Below are positions 1 through 7,872 of a stretch of 10,737 nt of DNA, piece by piece. How positions within the stretch are numbered: position 1 is the stretch's first letter; each line of letters begins with the position of its first letter. The translations under genes were made by a program, and so were the position numbers. Source of the stretch: DATHGT01 sp035317605 (lineage in GTDB: Bacteria > Methylomirabilota > Methylomirabilia > Rokubacteriales > CSP1-6); the NCBI GenBank assembly GCA_035317605.1, contig DATHGT010000206.1, positions 1 through 10,737 on the forward strand. The letters run 5' to 3'. The notes beneath the pieces were generated by a model that saw only the letters and a program-made list of their open reading frames with translations, ran no database searches and was not told where the DNA came from.

Positions 1-152
1 GGCGCATTCGGACCGGCCGCGGCCTCGTAGCACTGCAGGACGATCGTGCCGGGGCCGCCTCCGGCGCCCCCACCGCCGGCGTATCCGAGCGTCACCGTCG
101 AGGCCATGAGCGCCACTGCCAACAGGGTCGTGAACGTCGTCTTCGCTCTCAA
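1..152 (-). CDS. Small exported glycine-rich protein, 5' part only (runs off left edge)
   Basis: Only the first 50 codons are in the window. The reading frame starts at a TTG (150-152), six bases after a strong GAGGAGG Shine-Dalgarno site (159-165), which is why this start was chosen. The protein opens with a classical signal peptide: basic n-region (M-R-A-K), hydrophobic core LLAVALMASTVTLGYA, then a glycine-rich stretch (GGGGAGGGPG) that probably follows the cleavage site, then TIVLQCYEAAAGPNA with one cysteine. It lies 53 bases downstream of the metalloprotease gene in the same direction with no terminator-like hairpin between, so co-transcription is likely. I do not recognise the family. 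The export signal is seen; periplasmic or extracellular location is inferred. Confidence 0.6.
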   Translation of the reverse strand, partial: MRAKTTFTTLLAVALMASTVTLGYAGGGGAGGGPGTIVLQCYEAAAGPNA

Positions 153-158
153 GTGCTG

Positions 159-165
159 CCTCCTC
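159..165 (-). promoter_or_regulatory. Ribosome binding site deciding the TTG start of the left-edge gene
   Basis: On the minus strand GAGGAGG lies six bases before TTG at 152. No ATG or GTG is equally well placed, so this site supports the unusual TTG start and the gene itself. Confidence 0.6.
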
Positions 166-205
166 TTGCTGATGTTTTCACTCACTCGCGGAAACCTCGG
201 TCACC

Positions 206-2923
206 TCAGGGGTGGACCGAGATCGGCGCGGTACCGCCCAACGGCTGTCCTTCAGGGTTCGCCGGGCTGATGCTCACGCCGGTGAGGAGCACTGCGGTCT
301 CACTCACAGCGACGGTGTTCTTGGGGATCGTGAACTTGCACACGAGATCCGGCTGGTTGTCGTGATTGGCGTCGCGCACGTCGCAGTCGGGCTCACCCTG
401 GCCCTTGGTCCTCACGGCCACGCTCCAGGTGGCCGGGGGCAAGCCCTGCAGATGCAGGGACTGCGGAACGATCGTGGCCGCATCGATGGCGCCGCTGAAG
501 ATGACGACGTCGATCTCCTCCTTGGACCCCGCATTGATGTTGTTCTTCTTGACGTCGAAGATGACCGGGGTCGCATCGGTACTCAGGGAGGCCGCGGTCT
601 CCAGCGTGATGTCCGGCGTGGCACCCAGCGGGACGCCGTCGTGGTCGGTGGTCAGGCTCGTCTCACCGCTGGTGACGTGCGCGCCGTCGGCGAAGTCCAC
701 CGAGCCCCGGAAGCTGAACTGGATGTTGGCCCAGTCGTCGAACCCGTAGAGGTATTGCCCCTGGTCGTTCCCCGGCGCCCCCTTCTGGTTGGCCGGGCAT
801 CCACCGGTGGTGTTGGTGGTCTGCGGCAGGTCCGCGTTCACTGCGGGATCGGTGGGCACGCCATTGTTGTTCCAGTCGATCGGACCGCCCGCGGTGGCCA
901 CTTTCGGCGAGCTGAGGGGAGCGACGGGCCCGTACGCGACCTTGCCCGTGAAGCCGGGGCCGATGCCCTCGTTCTCGTTGAGCGACGTCTTGTCGAGCGG
1001 TGTGTTGGGGCCCGGCTGCTCCAGCCGCGAGTAGTCGAGGATGCGGGTCGTCGGGTTAAAGAACTGGTTGTTGTAGTTCATGAGGCTCGGGTAGTTCGAC
1101 TTGCAGTTGACGTTGTCGCCGCCGCCATGACGCAGGCCGACCGTGTGCCCGAACTCGTGCGCCAGCGTTCCGGCCAGCTGATCGACGGTCCCGACCCCGT
1201 GCGTGGTGGCGGACTTGCCGGTCCCGAAGGTCTGGGTCCCCCAGCTGCCGAGGGACACGATCAGGTCGTTACCGAGGATCTCCGCGCAGCCCGAGGTGGT
1301 GCCCAGACCGAGCAGGTTGTGGGACATCAATGCGTAGCGGAACAAGAGTCCCTTGGCGTTGAGCGCGTTGGGCTTGGTGCCGAGCGACGTGCGCTCGGCG
1401 GCGGTCCCGAAGAGCGACCGTTTGACTGCGTCGAAGTCGACGGTGGTGCTGTCGTTCGCGGCCGCAGGGGCCGTGCACGGCGGGAAGGCCACGTTGTTGA
1501 AGTGGTTCACGCCGTTCACCGAGATCATCTCGTCGACCTGGACGTGCAGCGCGATGCCGGTGTACGGGAGCGGATACCGGTTGTTGCTGTTCGGCGCGTT
1601 CTTGAACATCTGGATGACCTTGTCGACTGCACTTCCGGCTACCGTGTCCGGTTTGTGGAAGTTCATGTAGTCGATTTCGAGGAAGAGGTCCGGCCGCCCC
1701 GGCTTGGCGCAGTCGTTGGCGATGCTGAACGACGGCGATGTTTCGTTCACGCACAGCGTGACGTCCCGCGTGGCCGGATTCGAGCCCGCCCCGTAGACGC
1801 CGGCATAGTTGATCCCTGGCTTACCGTCGCTCCAGAGCGTCGGGTTCTTCCAGCAGTCGAGGAGCCCGTCGCCGTCCGAAGAGACGTTGCCCCCGGGGCA
1901 CGAGCCCGGATTGAGAAGCGGCACTCCGCTCTTCTGGCCGAGGGTGCCGCCGGCCATCTCGAACCCCACGTAGGTGCCGTTGTCAGTTAGTGCCCAGATC
2001 AGCTCGTTGAACTCGAAGGCCAGCGTGGCGGGATCGTCCGGCACGCCGCGGAAGATCAGCCCCCCAGAGCAGGAACCGTCGCAGCCGTCGTCGGTGAATT
2101 GTCGCAGGAGGCTTCCGTTCACCTTGTAGAGTTGCGCGATCTTCGGGGGTTGGGAAATCTCGCCGCTCGAGCCCGCGCACGCCACGAAGAGGCTCGTCCC
2201 GGCGATGCCGAGACCGGTGATCGCCGTGTTGCAGGCGGCGTTCGGCACGGCGACCGAAGCCAGGGCGGCGCCGTTGTCCTTGTTGTGCAGGACGTTGAAC
2301 CCGGACGCCGGCGTCTGGTAGACGCTGGCGTCGCTCGGATCCCACGCGATCCCGCCGCAACTCGAGCCCGCGGGACCGTTGCGCAAGAACGTCGCGGTGC
2401 CGTCGGGGGTGGAGTTGAAGGGGCTGAAGTCGATCGACCACAGCACGGTCGAGCTGCCGTTCGTGCCGCACGCGAGCAGGTCTCCCTTGTCGGCGCGGAG
2501 GGCGAGGGCTTGCCATCCGGTGGTTGGCTTCGAGGCCGCCGTCGCGTTGGCCGGGAAGATCGTCACGAGGGTCTTGACCAGCGACGCCCCATCTCCGTTG
2601 GGATCGGTGAACAGCACGCGAAGCTGCTGGCCCGCGGGCTCGAAGGTCGTTTGCACGCAACTGTTCACGAGGAGAACGCGGCTGCCCGGAAAGCCCACCT
2701 TGCCCCCGGGCGCGATGGCCATCCCGCTCACATTCGCAAAGCCCTCCGCGCCGTCGCACACGAAACCAGCTTCGAAGGGAACCCCCACGGTCTGTCGCAC
2801 GGTGCCCGGCGCCGCGGTGGCTGGAACCGATCCGAGCGGAACGAGCGCCGCCGCCAGTGCTGCGACCTGGAGCCCCTTGCGGACGCCGCGACCGAGGGCG
2901 GACTTACTATCTACCGGGGTCAT
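206..2923 (-). CDS. Large secreted metzincin-type zinc metalloprotease, multidomain
   Basis: 905 residues, starting at ATG 2921-2923 six bases after GGAGGTGA (2930-2937). Residues 1-38 form a signal peptide (basic GRGVRKG, then a hydrophobic stretch ending around ATAA), so the enzyme is exported. Residues ~40-330 carry repeated strands of the sort GIAWDPSDASVYQ and GIAGTSLFVAC, suggesting a beta-propeller-like region. Residues 350-358 (DGDGLLDCW) resemble an Asp-rich calcium-binding linker. The catalytic core shows DLFLEIDYM (412-420), the zinc site HEFGHTVGLRH (589-599; ligands H589, H593, H599, catalytic E590) and a Met-turn SLMNY (M615), the metzincin signature. The last ~115 residues form a beta-rich domain with NHDNQPDLVCKF (853-864) that resembles modules at the C-termini of secreted proteins. 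About 18 cysteines suggest disulfides. Catalytic residues are complete. The substrate is unknown; protein or peptide hydrolysis outside the cell is inferred from the motif. Confidence 0.88.
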   Translation of the reverse strand: MTPVDSKSALGRGVRKGLQVAALAAALVPLGSVPATAAPGTVRQTVGVPFEAGFVCDGAEGFANVSGMAIAPGGKVGFPGSRVLLVNSCVQTTFEPAGQQLRVLFTDPNGDGASLVKTLVTIFPANATAASKPTTGWQALALRADKGDLLACGTNGSSTVLWSIDFSPFNSTPDGTATFLRNGPAGSSCGGIAWDPSDASVYQTPASGFNVLHNKDNGAALASVAVPNAACNTAITGLGIAGTSLFVACAGSSGEISQPPKIAQLYKVNGSLLRQFTDDGCDGSCSGGLIFRGVPDDPATLAFEFNELIWALTDNGTYVGFEMAGGTLGQKSGVPLLNPGSCPGGNVSSDGDGLLDCWKNPTLWSDGKPGINYAGVYGAGSNPATRDVTLCVNETSPSFSIANDCAKPGRPDLFLEIDYMNFHKPDTVAGSAVDKVIQMFKNAPNSNNRYPLPYTGIALHVQVDEMISVNGVNHFNNVAFPPCTAPAAANDSTTVDFDAVKRSLFGTAAERTSLGTKPNALNAKGLLFRYALMSHNLLGLGTTSGCAEILGNDLIVSLGSWGTQTFGTGKSATTHGVGTVDQLAGTLAHEFGHTVGLRHGGGDNVNCKSNYPSLMNYNNQFFNPTTRILDYSRLEQPGPNTPLDKTSLNENEGIGPGFTGKVAYGPVAPLSSPKVATAGGPIDWNNNGVPTDPAVNADLPQTTNTTGGCPANQKGAPGNDQGQYLYGFDDWANIQFSFRGSVDFADGAHVTSGETSLTTDHDGVPLGATPDITLETAASLSTDATPVIFDVKKNNINAGSKEEIDVVIFSGAIDAATIVPQSLHLQGLPPATWSVAVRTKGQGEPDCDVRDANHDNQPDLVCKFTIPKNTVAVSETAVLLTGVSISPANPEGQPLGGTAPISVHP

Positions 2924-2929
2924 CGACTG

Positions 2930-2937
2930 TCACCTCC
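2930..2937 (-). promoter_or_regulatory. Strong ribosome binding site of the metalloprotease
   Basis: GGAGGTGA on the minus strand, fully complementary to the 16S rRNA 3' end, six bases from the ATG. It fixes the start of the 905-residue frame and suggests efficient translation. Confidence 0.7.
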
Positions 2938-2939
2938 AT

Positions 2940-2954
2940 TGTGCAATTCGCACA
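2940..2954. promoter_or_regulatory. Short palindrome sharing a core with the larger inverted repeat
   Basis: TGTGCAATTCGCACA has arms TGTGC and GCACA around AATTC. The 11-base core TGTGCAATTCG recurs at 3009-3019 within the larger inverted repeat. The palindrome sits immediately upstream of the metalloprotease Shine-Dalgarno site, so it could be an operator or a small 5'-leader hairpin. The repeat and symmetry are seen; regulatory function is inferred. Confidence 0.4.
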
Positions 2955-2961
2955 GCAAACG

Positions 2962-2990
2962 AACATACGGTCTCGGGCGCGTTCGCGCAA
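2962..2990 (-). promoter_or_regulatory. Candidate promoter for the metalloprotease gene
   Basis: Minus strand: TTGCGC (2985-2990) and TATGTT (2962-2967) separated by 17 bases. The matches to the sigma-70 consensus are modest (3/6 and 4/6). The position would give a 5' leader of roughly 30 bases containing the 2940-2954 palindrome. Weak call made by eye. Confidence 0.25.
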
Positions 2991-3000
2991 GGAGCTTCGT

Positions 3001-3034
3001 GAGGCAAATGTGCAATTCGTTTCACATTTGCCTC
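3001..3034. promoter_or_regulatory. Perfect 12-bp inverted repeat in the divergent promoter region, likely operator
   Basis: GAGGCAAATGTG (3001-3012) and CACATTTGCCTC (3023-3034) are exact reverse complements around a 10-base centre CAATTCGTTT. No T-tract follows on either strand, so an intrinsic terminator is unlikely. The right arm overlaps the -35 hexamer of the best promoter for the M20 gene. The inner part AAATGTG-N10-CACATTT resembles the CRP/FNR-type consensus AAATGTGA-N6-TCACATTT but its centre is two bases longer, so it is not a standard CRP site. A transcription-factor binding site is the best explanation (inferred); no regulator gene is in the window. Confidence 0.55.
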
Positions 3035-3049
3035 GCTAACTCTTAGACT
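3021..3049 (+). promoter_or_regulatory. Candidate sigma-70-like promoter of the M20 hydrolase gene
   Basis: TTCACA (3021-3026, 5/6 match to TTGACA) and TAGACT (3044-3049, 4/6 match to TATAAT) are 17 bases apart, giving a predicted transcript start near 3056 and a ~30-base leader before the GTG at 3086. The -35 is embedded in the right arm of the inverted repeat, an arrangement typical of repression. Confidence 0.4.
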
Positions 3050-3085
3050 GGGCGCCGGACAGCGAAACACTCGATAGGAGATTTC

Positions 3086-4429
3086 GTGACCGACGCGGCT
3101 CGGATGCAAATCGAATCGGCGCAGCTCCTGCGGACCCTGATCCGGAACGCCTGTGTCAACACGGGTGATCGCGCCTCGGGTCAGGAAGTTCGCACGGCCG
3201 ACGCCCTGGAGGACTATCTCGCCGGCAGTGGTCTCGACTGCGAACGCTACGAGGCCGCACCCGGCCGCGTCAGTCTCATCACTCGCATCGAGGGACGCGA
3301 CCCCGCCGCGCCGACGTTGCTGCTGATGGGGCACACCGACGTGGTGCCCGTGAACGTCGCGGGCTGGCAGCGCGACCCGTTCGGCGCCGAGAACGACGAC
3401 GGAGTGATCTGGGGCCGCGGCGCCATCGACATGCTGAACATCACGGCCACCATGGCCGTCGCCATCCGTCGCCTCGCCACGGACAGCTTCCGCCCTCGGG
3501 GGACGCTGATCTACCTGGCGGCCGCCGACGAGGAGGCGTTCGGCACTTATGGCGTCCGCTATCTGATGGCGCAGCATCCGGACGCGATCAAGACCGACTA
3601 CGTGATCACCGAAGGCGGGGGCGTGCCGGTCCCGACGCGGACCGGCCCGAAGCTGGCACTGGCCGTGGGCGAGAAGGGTTTCAACTGGCGGCGTCTGGTC
3701 GTCCGCGGCACGCCCGGGCACGGGGCGCTGCCGTTCGGCAGCGACAACGCCCTCGTCACCGCCGCCGAGATCGTTCGGCGTCTCGCCGCCTACCGACCGA
3801 CGACCACCGTGCTGGACGTCTGGCGCCGCTACGTCGCCTCTCTGGACCTGGAGCCGGCGGTGGCGGCCGACCTCGTCGATCCCCAACGCGTGCTCGATGC
3901 CGCGAGCCGGCTCGAGGTTCGCGGGTTCGCGCAGCTCGCGCACGCTTGCACGCACACCACCTTCTCGCCCAACATCGCCCGCGGCGGCGCCAAGGTCAAC
4001 GTCGTGCCGGACCGAGTCGAGATCGACGTCGACATACGCGCGCTGCCGGGCGTGTCGGCGAAAGACGTCGACGTGATGCTGGCGGACGCGATCGGTGATC
4101 TCGGCCGTCGCGTCGAGGTGGAGGCGCCGGAGTCCGACGAGGGCTCGATCAGTTCATCGGCGACCCCGCTCGCGGACGCGCTCTCCCGCGTGACGGCCGC
4201 GCTGATGCCGGGCAGCCAGGTAGTCCCCCGGATGATGGCCGGCGCGACCGATGCCCGTTACTTTCGTTGGAAGGGCGTCACCGCCTACGGGTTCGCGCTG
4301 CACTCCACGCGCATTCCGCACGGCGAGTATTCGACCATGTACCACGGCAACAACGAGCGCATTGACGTCGACAGCCTTCGTCTCTCCACGCTGATGTGGG
4401 AGGCGCTCTGTCGCGACTTTCTCGGCTGA
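3086..4429 (+). CDS. M20-family metallo-hydrolase (aminopeptidase/deacylase type)
   Basis: 447 residues, a usual length for the ArgE/DapE/aminoacylase (M20/M25/M40) group. The GTG start at 3086 follows AGGAG (3076-3080) by five bases. Family signatures are all present: MGHTDVVPV (81-89) with metal ligands H83 and catalytic D85; WGRGAIDM (109-116) with bridging D115; DEE (148-150) with catalytic E149 and ligand E150; TEGGG with E176; GTPGHGALP (208-216) in the lid domain with H212; and MYHGNNERID near the C-terminus with H420. It should therefore be an active two-zinc cytoplasmic enzyme that hydrolyses an amide bond in a peptide or N-acyl amino acid. No signal peptide is seen. Substrate cannot be decided from sequence; ArgE, DapE, carboxypeptidase G2-like and acylase activities are all possible. 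It is transcribed divergently from the metalloprotease, and its stop is 17 bases from the convergent cyclase gene. Confidence 0.9.
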   Translation: MTDAARMQIESAQLLRTLIRNACVNTGDRASGQEVRTADALEDYLAGSGLDCERYEAAPGRVSLITRIEGRDPAAPTLLLMGHTDVVPVNVAGWQRDPFGAENDDGVIWGRGAIDMLNITATMAVAIRRLATDSFRPRGTLIYLAAADEEAFGTYGVRYLMAQHPDAIKTDYVITEGGGVPVPTRTGPKLALAVGEKGFNWRRLVVRGTPGHGALPFGSDNALVTAAEIVRRLAAYRPTTTVLDVWRRYVASLDLEPAVAADLVDPQRVLDAASRLEVRGFAQLAHACTHTTFSPNIARGGAKVNVVPDRVEIDVDIRALPGVSAKDVDVMLADAIGDLGRRVEVEAPESDEGSISSSATPLADALSRVTAALMPGSQVVPRMMAGATDARYFRWKGVTAYGFALHSTRIPHGEYSTMYHGNNERIDVDSLRLSTLMWEALCRDFLG

Positions 4430-4446
4430 ATGCCGCGTAGCCGGAC

Positions 4447-7400
4447 CTAACCGAGCTTGAGGCCAGCGCGCGCGGCCTCGACAAGGGCGGGTCCGTCCAG
4501 CGTCCCGAGCGCCCGGAAGGTCGTCCCCGCACGCTCGAGTCGCTCGCTTGCCCCGGCGAGGTCGCCGACGGCCCCGCGGATACGGGCCTCCGTCACCAGC
4601 GCCTTGGCGAGATCGTTCTGGGCACCGATGTCGTTGAGGATCGGCAGCGCTGCGTGCAGCGGTGGCTCCGCCGCGCGGTCAGGCGCAAGGGCCTCGGCCA
4701 GAAGCCGGCCCGCGACGCCTTCGAGGTGCCGGTAGCCGACCTCACGGCTCGTCGCCAGGACCTCGTCGAAAATCGCGCGTGCGTGCTCGCGCTCGCCCTG
4801 AAGCAGGTGACCCTCGCCAAGCCACAGCGCGAAGAGCGATCGCGTGTAGCGCAGATGGGACTGGTCGAACCATGCCACCGCTTCGCGCAGGTCTGCCATC
4901 CCCGCCACGAAGTCTCCCGTCTTGACGAGCCCGTAGCCGCGGACGGCCTTGACCATGTTGGCATCGAAGGCAATGGGCGAGAGCGCGAGCGCCTCCGCAC
5001 AGCACGTCAGCCCAGTGGCCGCGTCACCCCGGTAGATGTGCGTCACGCCGGTTCGCCACCAGCCCACCACCGTGAGACGCAGGTCGTTCAGCGTGCGGCC
5101 GTGCTCGAGGATCGTGCGGCCATAGGCGAGTCCTCGCTCCCATTCGCCGAGCCCGTTCGCGGCCGGGCTCAGGGCGAACAGCGTCCGGCAGGTCCACCAG
5201 ATGTTACCGCGCGCCACGAAGATCTCCAGGGCGCGCTCGCCCGCTTCGATCACCCCGCGCAGATTGCCCGCGACGAGATAGACGTGCGCGAGCGAGCACT
5301 GCGCGAAGGCCCGAAGATCGTCGAGGCCGCCGGCATCCGCGATCTCCGATGCCTGACGGCAGTAGGCGATGGAGACCTCGGGACGGGCGCCGGTGAGGCT
5401 GTGCAGGAAGCCCGCCCAGCCATACCAGGCGGCGCGGCGCGGGGGATCGGCCACGTGGTCCACGAGAGTCTTTATTCGCTCCAGGGCCTGCACGTGCTCG
5501 GCGTGACGCCCGAGCGCGAATTTGATCTCCGCCTGCTTCACGATCGCATCGATGCGGCGCCGCTGGTTCGGCTCGGTGTCGGGCATCGCCTCCAGCCGCT
5601 TCAGCGCCGACTCGAAGTGCGAGAGGGCCTCCGTGTTGGCCCAGCGCCGCTGGGCCTTGGCGGCGGCCGCGATGGCGTAATCGACGGCCTCCTCAGCCTC
5701 CGCGCTCCGCCCGAAATGATAGGCAAGAAGCTCCACGACCTCGTCGATCCGGCCGGCGTAGAGCTCCTCGAGGCCACGACCTGCGGCGACGTGGTACTCG
5801 CGTCGCCGGCGCTCGAGCACGCTTCCGTAGACCACGTCCTGCGTCAGCGCGTGCTTAAAGCTGTACATGAGCTCCGGATCGTCGGCGGCGGGGAAGATGA
5901 AATCGAGACGATGCAGTTCGGCGAGTTGATGCCTCATCGGCTCGCCGGAAACTCCGAGCACCCGGGACAGCAGCGACACACCGAAGCGACGACCGATCAC
6001 GGCCGCGCCTTGCAGGGCGCGCTTGAGCTCGTCGGCCACACGGTCGATACGCGCGGCGATGATGTCGTGGATGGTCTCCGGCACCGTCACGTCAGCGCTC
6101 CGCAGCCTCACCTCCCCATCGACGGTCATGAGGCCATCCGTCTCCTGGAGTTGCCGGAGGATTTCCTCGACATAAAGTGGGTTCCCTGCGCTCTTCTCGA
6201 CCAGGATCCCGAAGAGCTCGTCGGAGACTCTCTCGGCGCGCGCTAGGCTCGCCACCATCCTTCTCAGCTCATCACCGCCGAGCCCCCCCAGCGCCAGCAT
6301 GGTCTCGGCCCGCTCGGCGAGCGCAGACTGGGTGGCGCTCGGCCTGGTCGTGAGGAGCAATACGATCCGATGGTTGGGTACATGACTGGCGAGATTGCCC
6401 AGGAACTCTTCCGAGGTCGTGTCGATCCAGTGGATGTTCTCGACGGTCAAGACGAGAGGCGCGGACTCGCTCACCCGGAACAGCAGGTCACGGAGCACGG
6501 CGAAGGTCCGCTCCTTGAGCAGGGAGCCGGCGAGGCGATTGAGGAACGCCTCGGGAGCGGGGACTCCGAGGAAGTGAGCGAGCAACGTGGAGGGCTCTTC
6601 GCCTTCGATGCCGAGCGCGAGGAGCCCTTTCGCGGCACGCCAGCGAACCTCGTCTCCGGTCATCTCCTCGAGCAGACCGAGATATCCTCGGACGAGGTCG
6701 AGGATCGGACGGTAGGGGATGGTCCGGCCGTACGCGACGCAGGACGCTTCTAGCTCGAGACCGCCCGCGGTCTCGATCGCTCTGAGGAATTCGTAGAGGA
6801 GGCGTGACTTGCCGACGCCAGGCTCGCCAGAAACGAGCACGACCGCGCCATGGCCTTCCTCGGCCTGCCGGTACACGTTCACGAGGCTGGCGACCTCTCG
6901 CTCGCGACCGATCAGCGGCGTCAGGCCTCGCTCCTTCGAGACCTCCAGCCTGGTCCGGCCCCGGATCTCGTCCAGCAACGCGTACGCGTGTACCGGCTCG
7001 GATTTTCCCTTGACCTGAAATTCGCCGAGGTCCTCCCACCTGAAGAATCGCTCGCGGAGATGCTGGGTGCGTAGACTCACCACAATCTGTCCGGGTTGCG
7101 CCAGACTCATCAGCCTCGCCGTGAGGTTGGTCGTGTCCCCCACGGCCGTGTAGTCCATGCGGAGGTCTCTGCCGATCGCGCCGACAACCACCACGCCGGT
7201 GTTGAGGCCCATTCGGACGCGGAATTCCACGCCGTGCGTGCGAAGGACGTCGTCTTGAAGCGGCTTCAGGCCCTCTCGAATCGCCAGCGCGGCGCTGAGC
7301 CCTCGGTGGGGGTGGTCCTCGTGGGCGATGGGGGCTCCGAAGAGCGCCATGATGCCGTCACCGAGGAACTGATTGATGGTGCCTTCGTAGCGGTGAACCG

Positions 7401-7854
7401 CCTCCAGCATGACTTCGAATGCGCGGTCCATAATCCCGTGGATGTCTTCGGGATCCAGCTTTTCGGAGATCGTCGTGAAGCCGCACACATCGACGAACAT
7501 CACGGTGACGTTCTTGCGCTCGCCCTGCACGGCGCCCTTGGTGGCGAGAATCTTCTCGGCGAGGTGTTTCGGCGTGTAGGTGGCGGGTGAAGCGTCGCGA
7601 TACGGCGATTGCGGAGCCGTGAGTGGTGGGGACGCAGCTTCGGCCCCGACGGGCTCGGAGACTACCGGCGCTTCAGCGCGAACCGCCGAGGCCGTGGAGG
7701 GCGGCGCGGTCAGCGGGCCTCCACACTCCCCGCAGAACTTGTTACCGGGGGGATTGACGGCCTGACAGGAAGGACAGCGCGCTTCGAGCCTGGCTCCGCA
7801 CTCCCCACAGAACTTCCCGCCCGGGTTCTCGTGCTGGCACTGAGGACACTTCAT
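4447..7854 (-). CDS. Double zinc ribbon - class III nucleotide cyclase - AAA/STAND-like ATPase - TPR signalling protein
   Basis: 1135 residues, ATG at 7852-7854 with GAAGGA nine bases upstream. Domains in order: (1) two zinc ribbons, C3/C6/C16/C19 and C27/C30/C41/C44; (2) a low-complexity Pro/Ala linker to ~90; (3) a class III cyclase domain (~112-290) with metal aspartates D122 (FVDVCGFT) and D166 (FLGDG), and transition-state N243 and R247 (TTNLTARL), while the positions that read the purine are Q162 and T236 rather than the Lys/Asp of typical adenylate cyclases; (4) an ATPase starting LIGRERE (314-320), Walker A GEPGVGKS (343-350), Walker B-like VENIHWID (471-478); (5) a helical, TPR-like region from ~680 to the end. 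The cyclase should make cAMP (or cGMP), with the ATPase/TPR part as a sensor or scaffold; this is inferred from family knowledge. No membrane segment is seen, so it is cytoplasmic. It follows the binding-protein gene by 18 bases, most likely as one operon. Confidence 0.9.
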   Translation of the reverse strand: MKCPQCQHENPGGKFCGECGARLEARCPSCQAVNPPGNKFCGECGGPLTAPPSTASAVRAEAPVVSEPVGAEAASPPLTAPQSPYRDASPATYTPKHLAEKILATKGAVQGERKNVTVMFVDVCGFTTISEKLDPEDIHGIMDRAFEVMLEAVHRYEGTINQFLGDGIMALFGAPIAHEDHPHRGLSAALAIREGLKPLQDDVLRTHGVEFRVRMGLNTGVVVVGAIGRDLRMDYTAVGDTTNLTARLMSLAQPGQIVVSLRTQHLRERFFRWEDLGEFQVKGKSEPVHAYALLDEIRGRTRLEVSKERGLTPLIGREREVASLVNVYRQAEEGHGAVVLVSGEPGVGKSRLLYEFLRAIETAGGLELEASCVAYGRTIPYRPILDLVRGYLGLLEEMTGDEVRWRAAKGLLALGIEGEEPSTLLAHFLGVPAPEAFLNRLAGSLLKERTFAVLRDLLFRVSESAPLVLTVENIHWIDTTSEEFLGNLASHVPNHRIVLLLTTRPSATQSALAERAETMLALGGLGGDELRRMVASLARAERVSDELFGILVEKSAGNPLYVEEILRQLQETDGLMTVDGEVRLRSADVTVPETIHDIIAARIDRVADELKRALQGAAVIGRRFGVSLLSRVLGVSGEPMRHQLAELHRLDFIFPAADDPELMYSFKHALTQDVVYGSVLERRRREYHVAAGRGLEELYAGRIDEVVELLAYHFGRSAEAEEAVDYAIAAAAKAQRRWANTEALSHFESALKRLEAMPDTEPNQRRRIDAIVKQAEIKFALGRHAEHVQALERIKTLVDHVADPPRRAAWYGWAGFLHSLTGARPEVSIAYCRQASEIADAGGLDDLRAFAQCSLAHVYLVAGNLRGVIEAGERALEIFVARGNIWWTCRTLFALSPAANGLGEWERGLAYGRTILEHGRTLNDLRLTVVGWWRTGVTHIYRGDAATGLTCCAEALALSPIAFDANMVKAVRGYGLVKTGDFVAGMADLREAVAWFDQSHLRYTRSLFALWLGEGHLLQGEREHARAIFDEVLATSREVGYRHLEGVAGRLLAEALAPDRAAEPPLHAALPILNDIGAQNDLAKALVTEARIRGAVGDLAGASERLERAGTTFRALGTLDGPALVEAARAGLKLG

Positions 7855-7872
7855 TCGCTGCGATCCTTCGCG

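Noticed and set aside
212..1990. 592-codon plus-strand open frame opposite the metalloprotease
   Set aside because: It is the antisense of a gene with a signal peptide, zinc motif and strong ribosome site. Its product is Arg/Val/Gly-rich with no recognisable domain, typical of high-GC shadow frames.
3001..3034. Inverted repeat as an intrinsic terminator or standard CRP site
   Set aside because: No T-tract follows the stem and it lies between divergent starts, not gene ends; the half-site spacing is two bases longer than the CRP consensus. Kept instead as an unidentified operator candidate.
2930..3955. 341-codon minus-strand open frame covering the divergent intergenic region and the M20 gene
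   Set aside because: Antisense of a complete M20 enzyme with all metal ligands, and no domain of its own.
4421..4455. Possible bidirectional terminator CTCGG...CCGAG between the convergent M20 and cyclase genes
   Set aside because: Only a 5-bp stem with a 25-base loop and no T-tract on either strand; not distinguishable from chance in this composition.
4654..6246. 530-codon plus-strand open frame inside the cyclase-ATPase gene
   Set aside because: Antisense shadow; the minus-strand protein carries clear domains through the whole interval.
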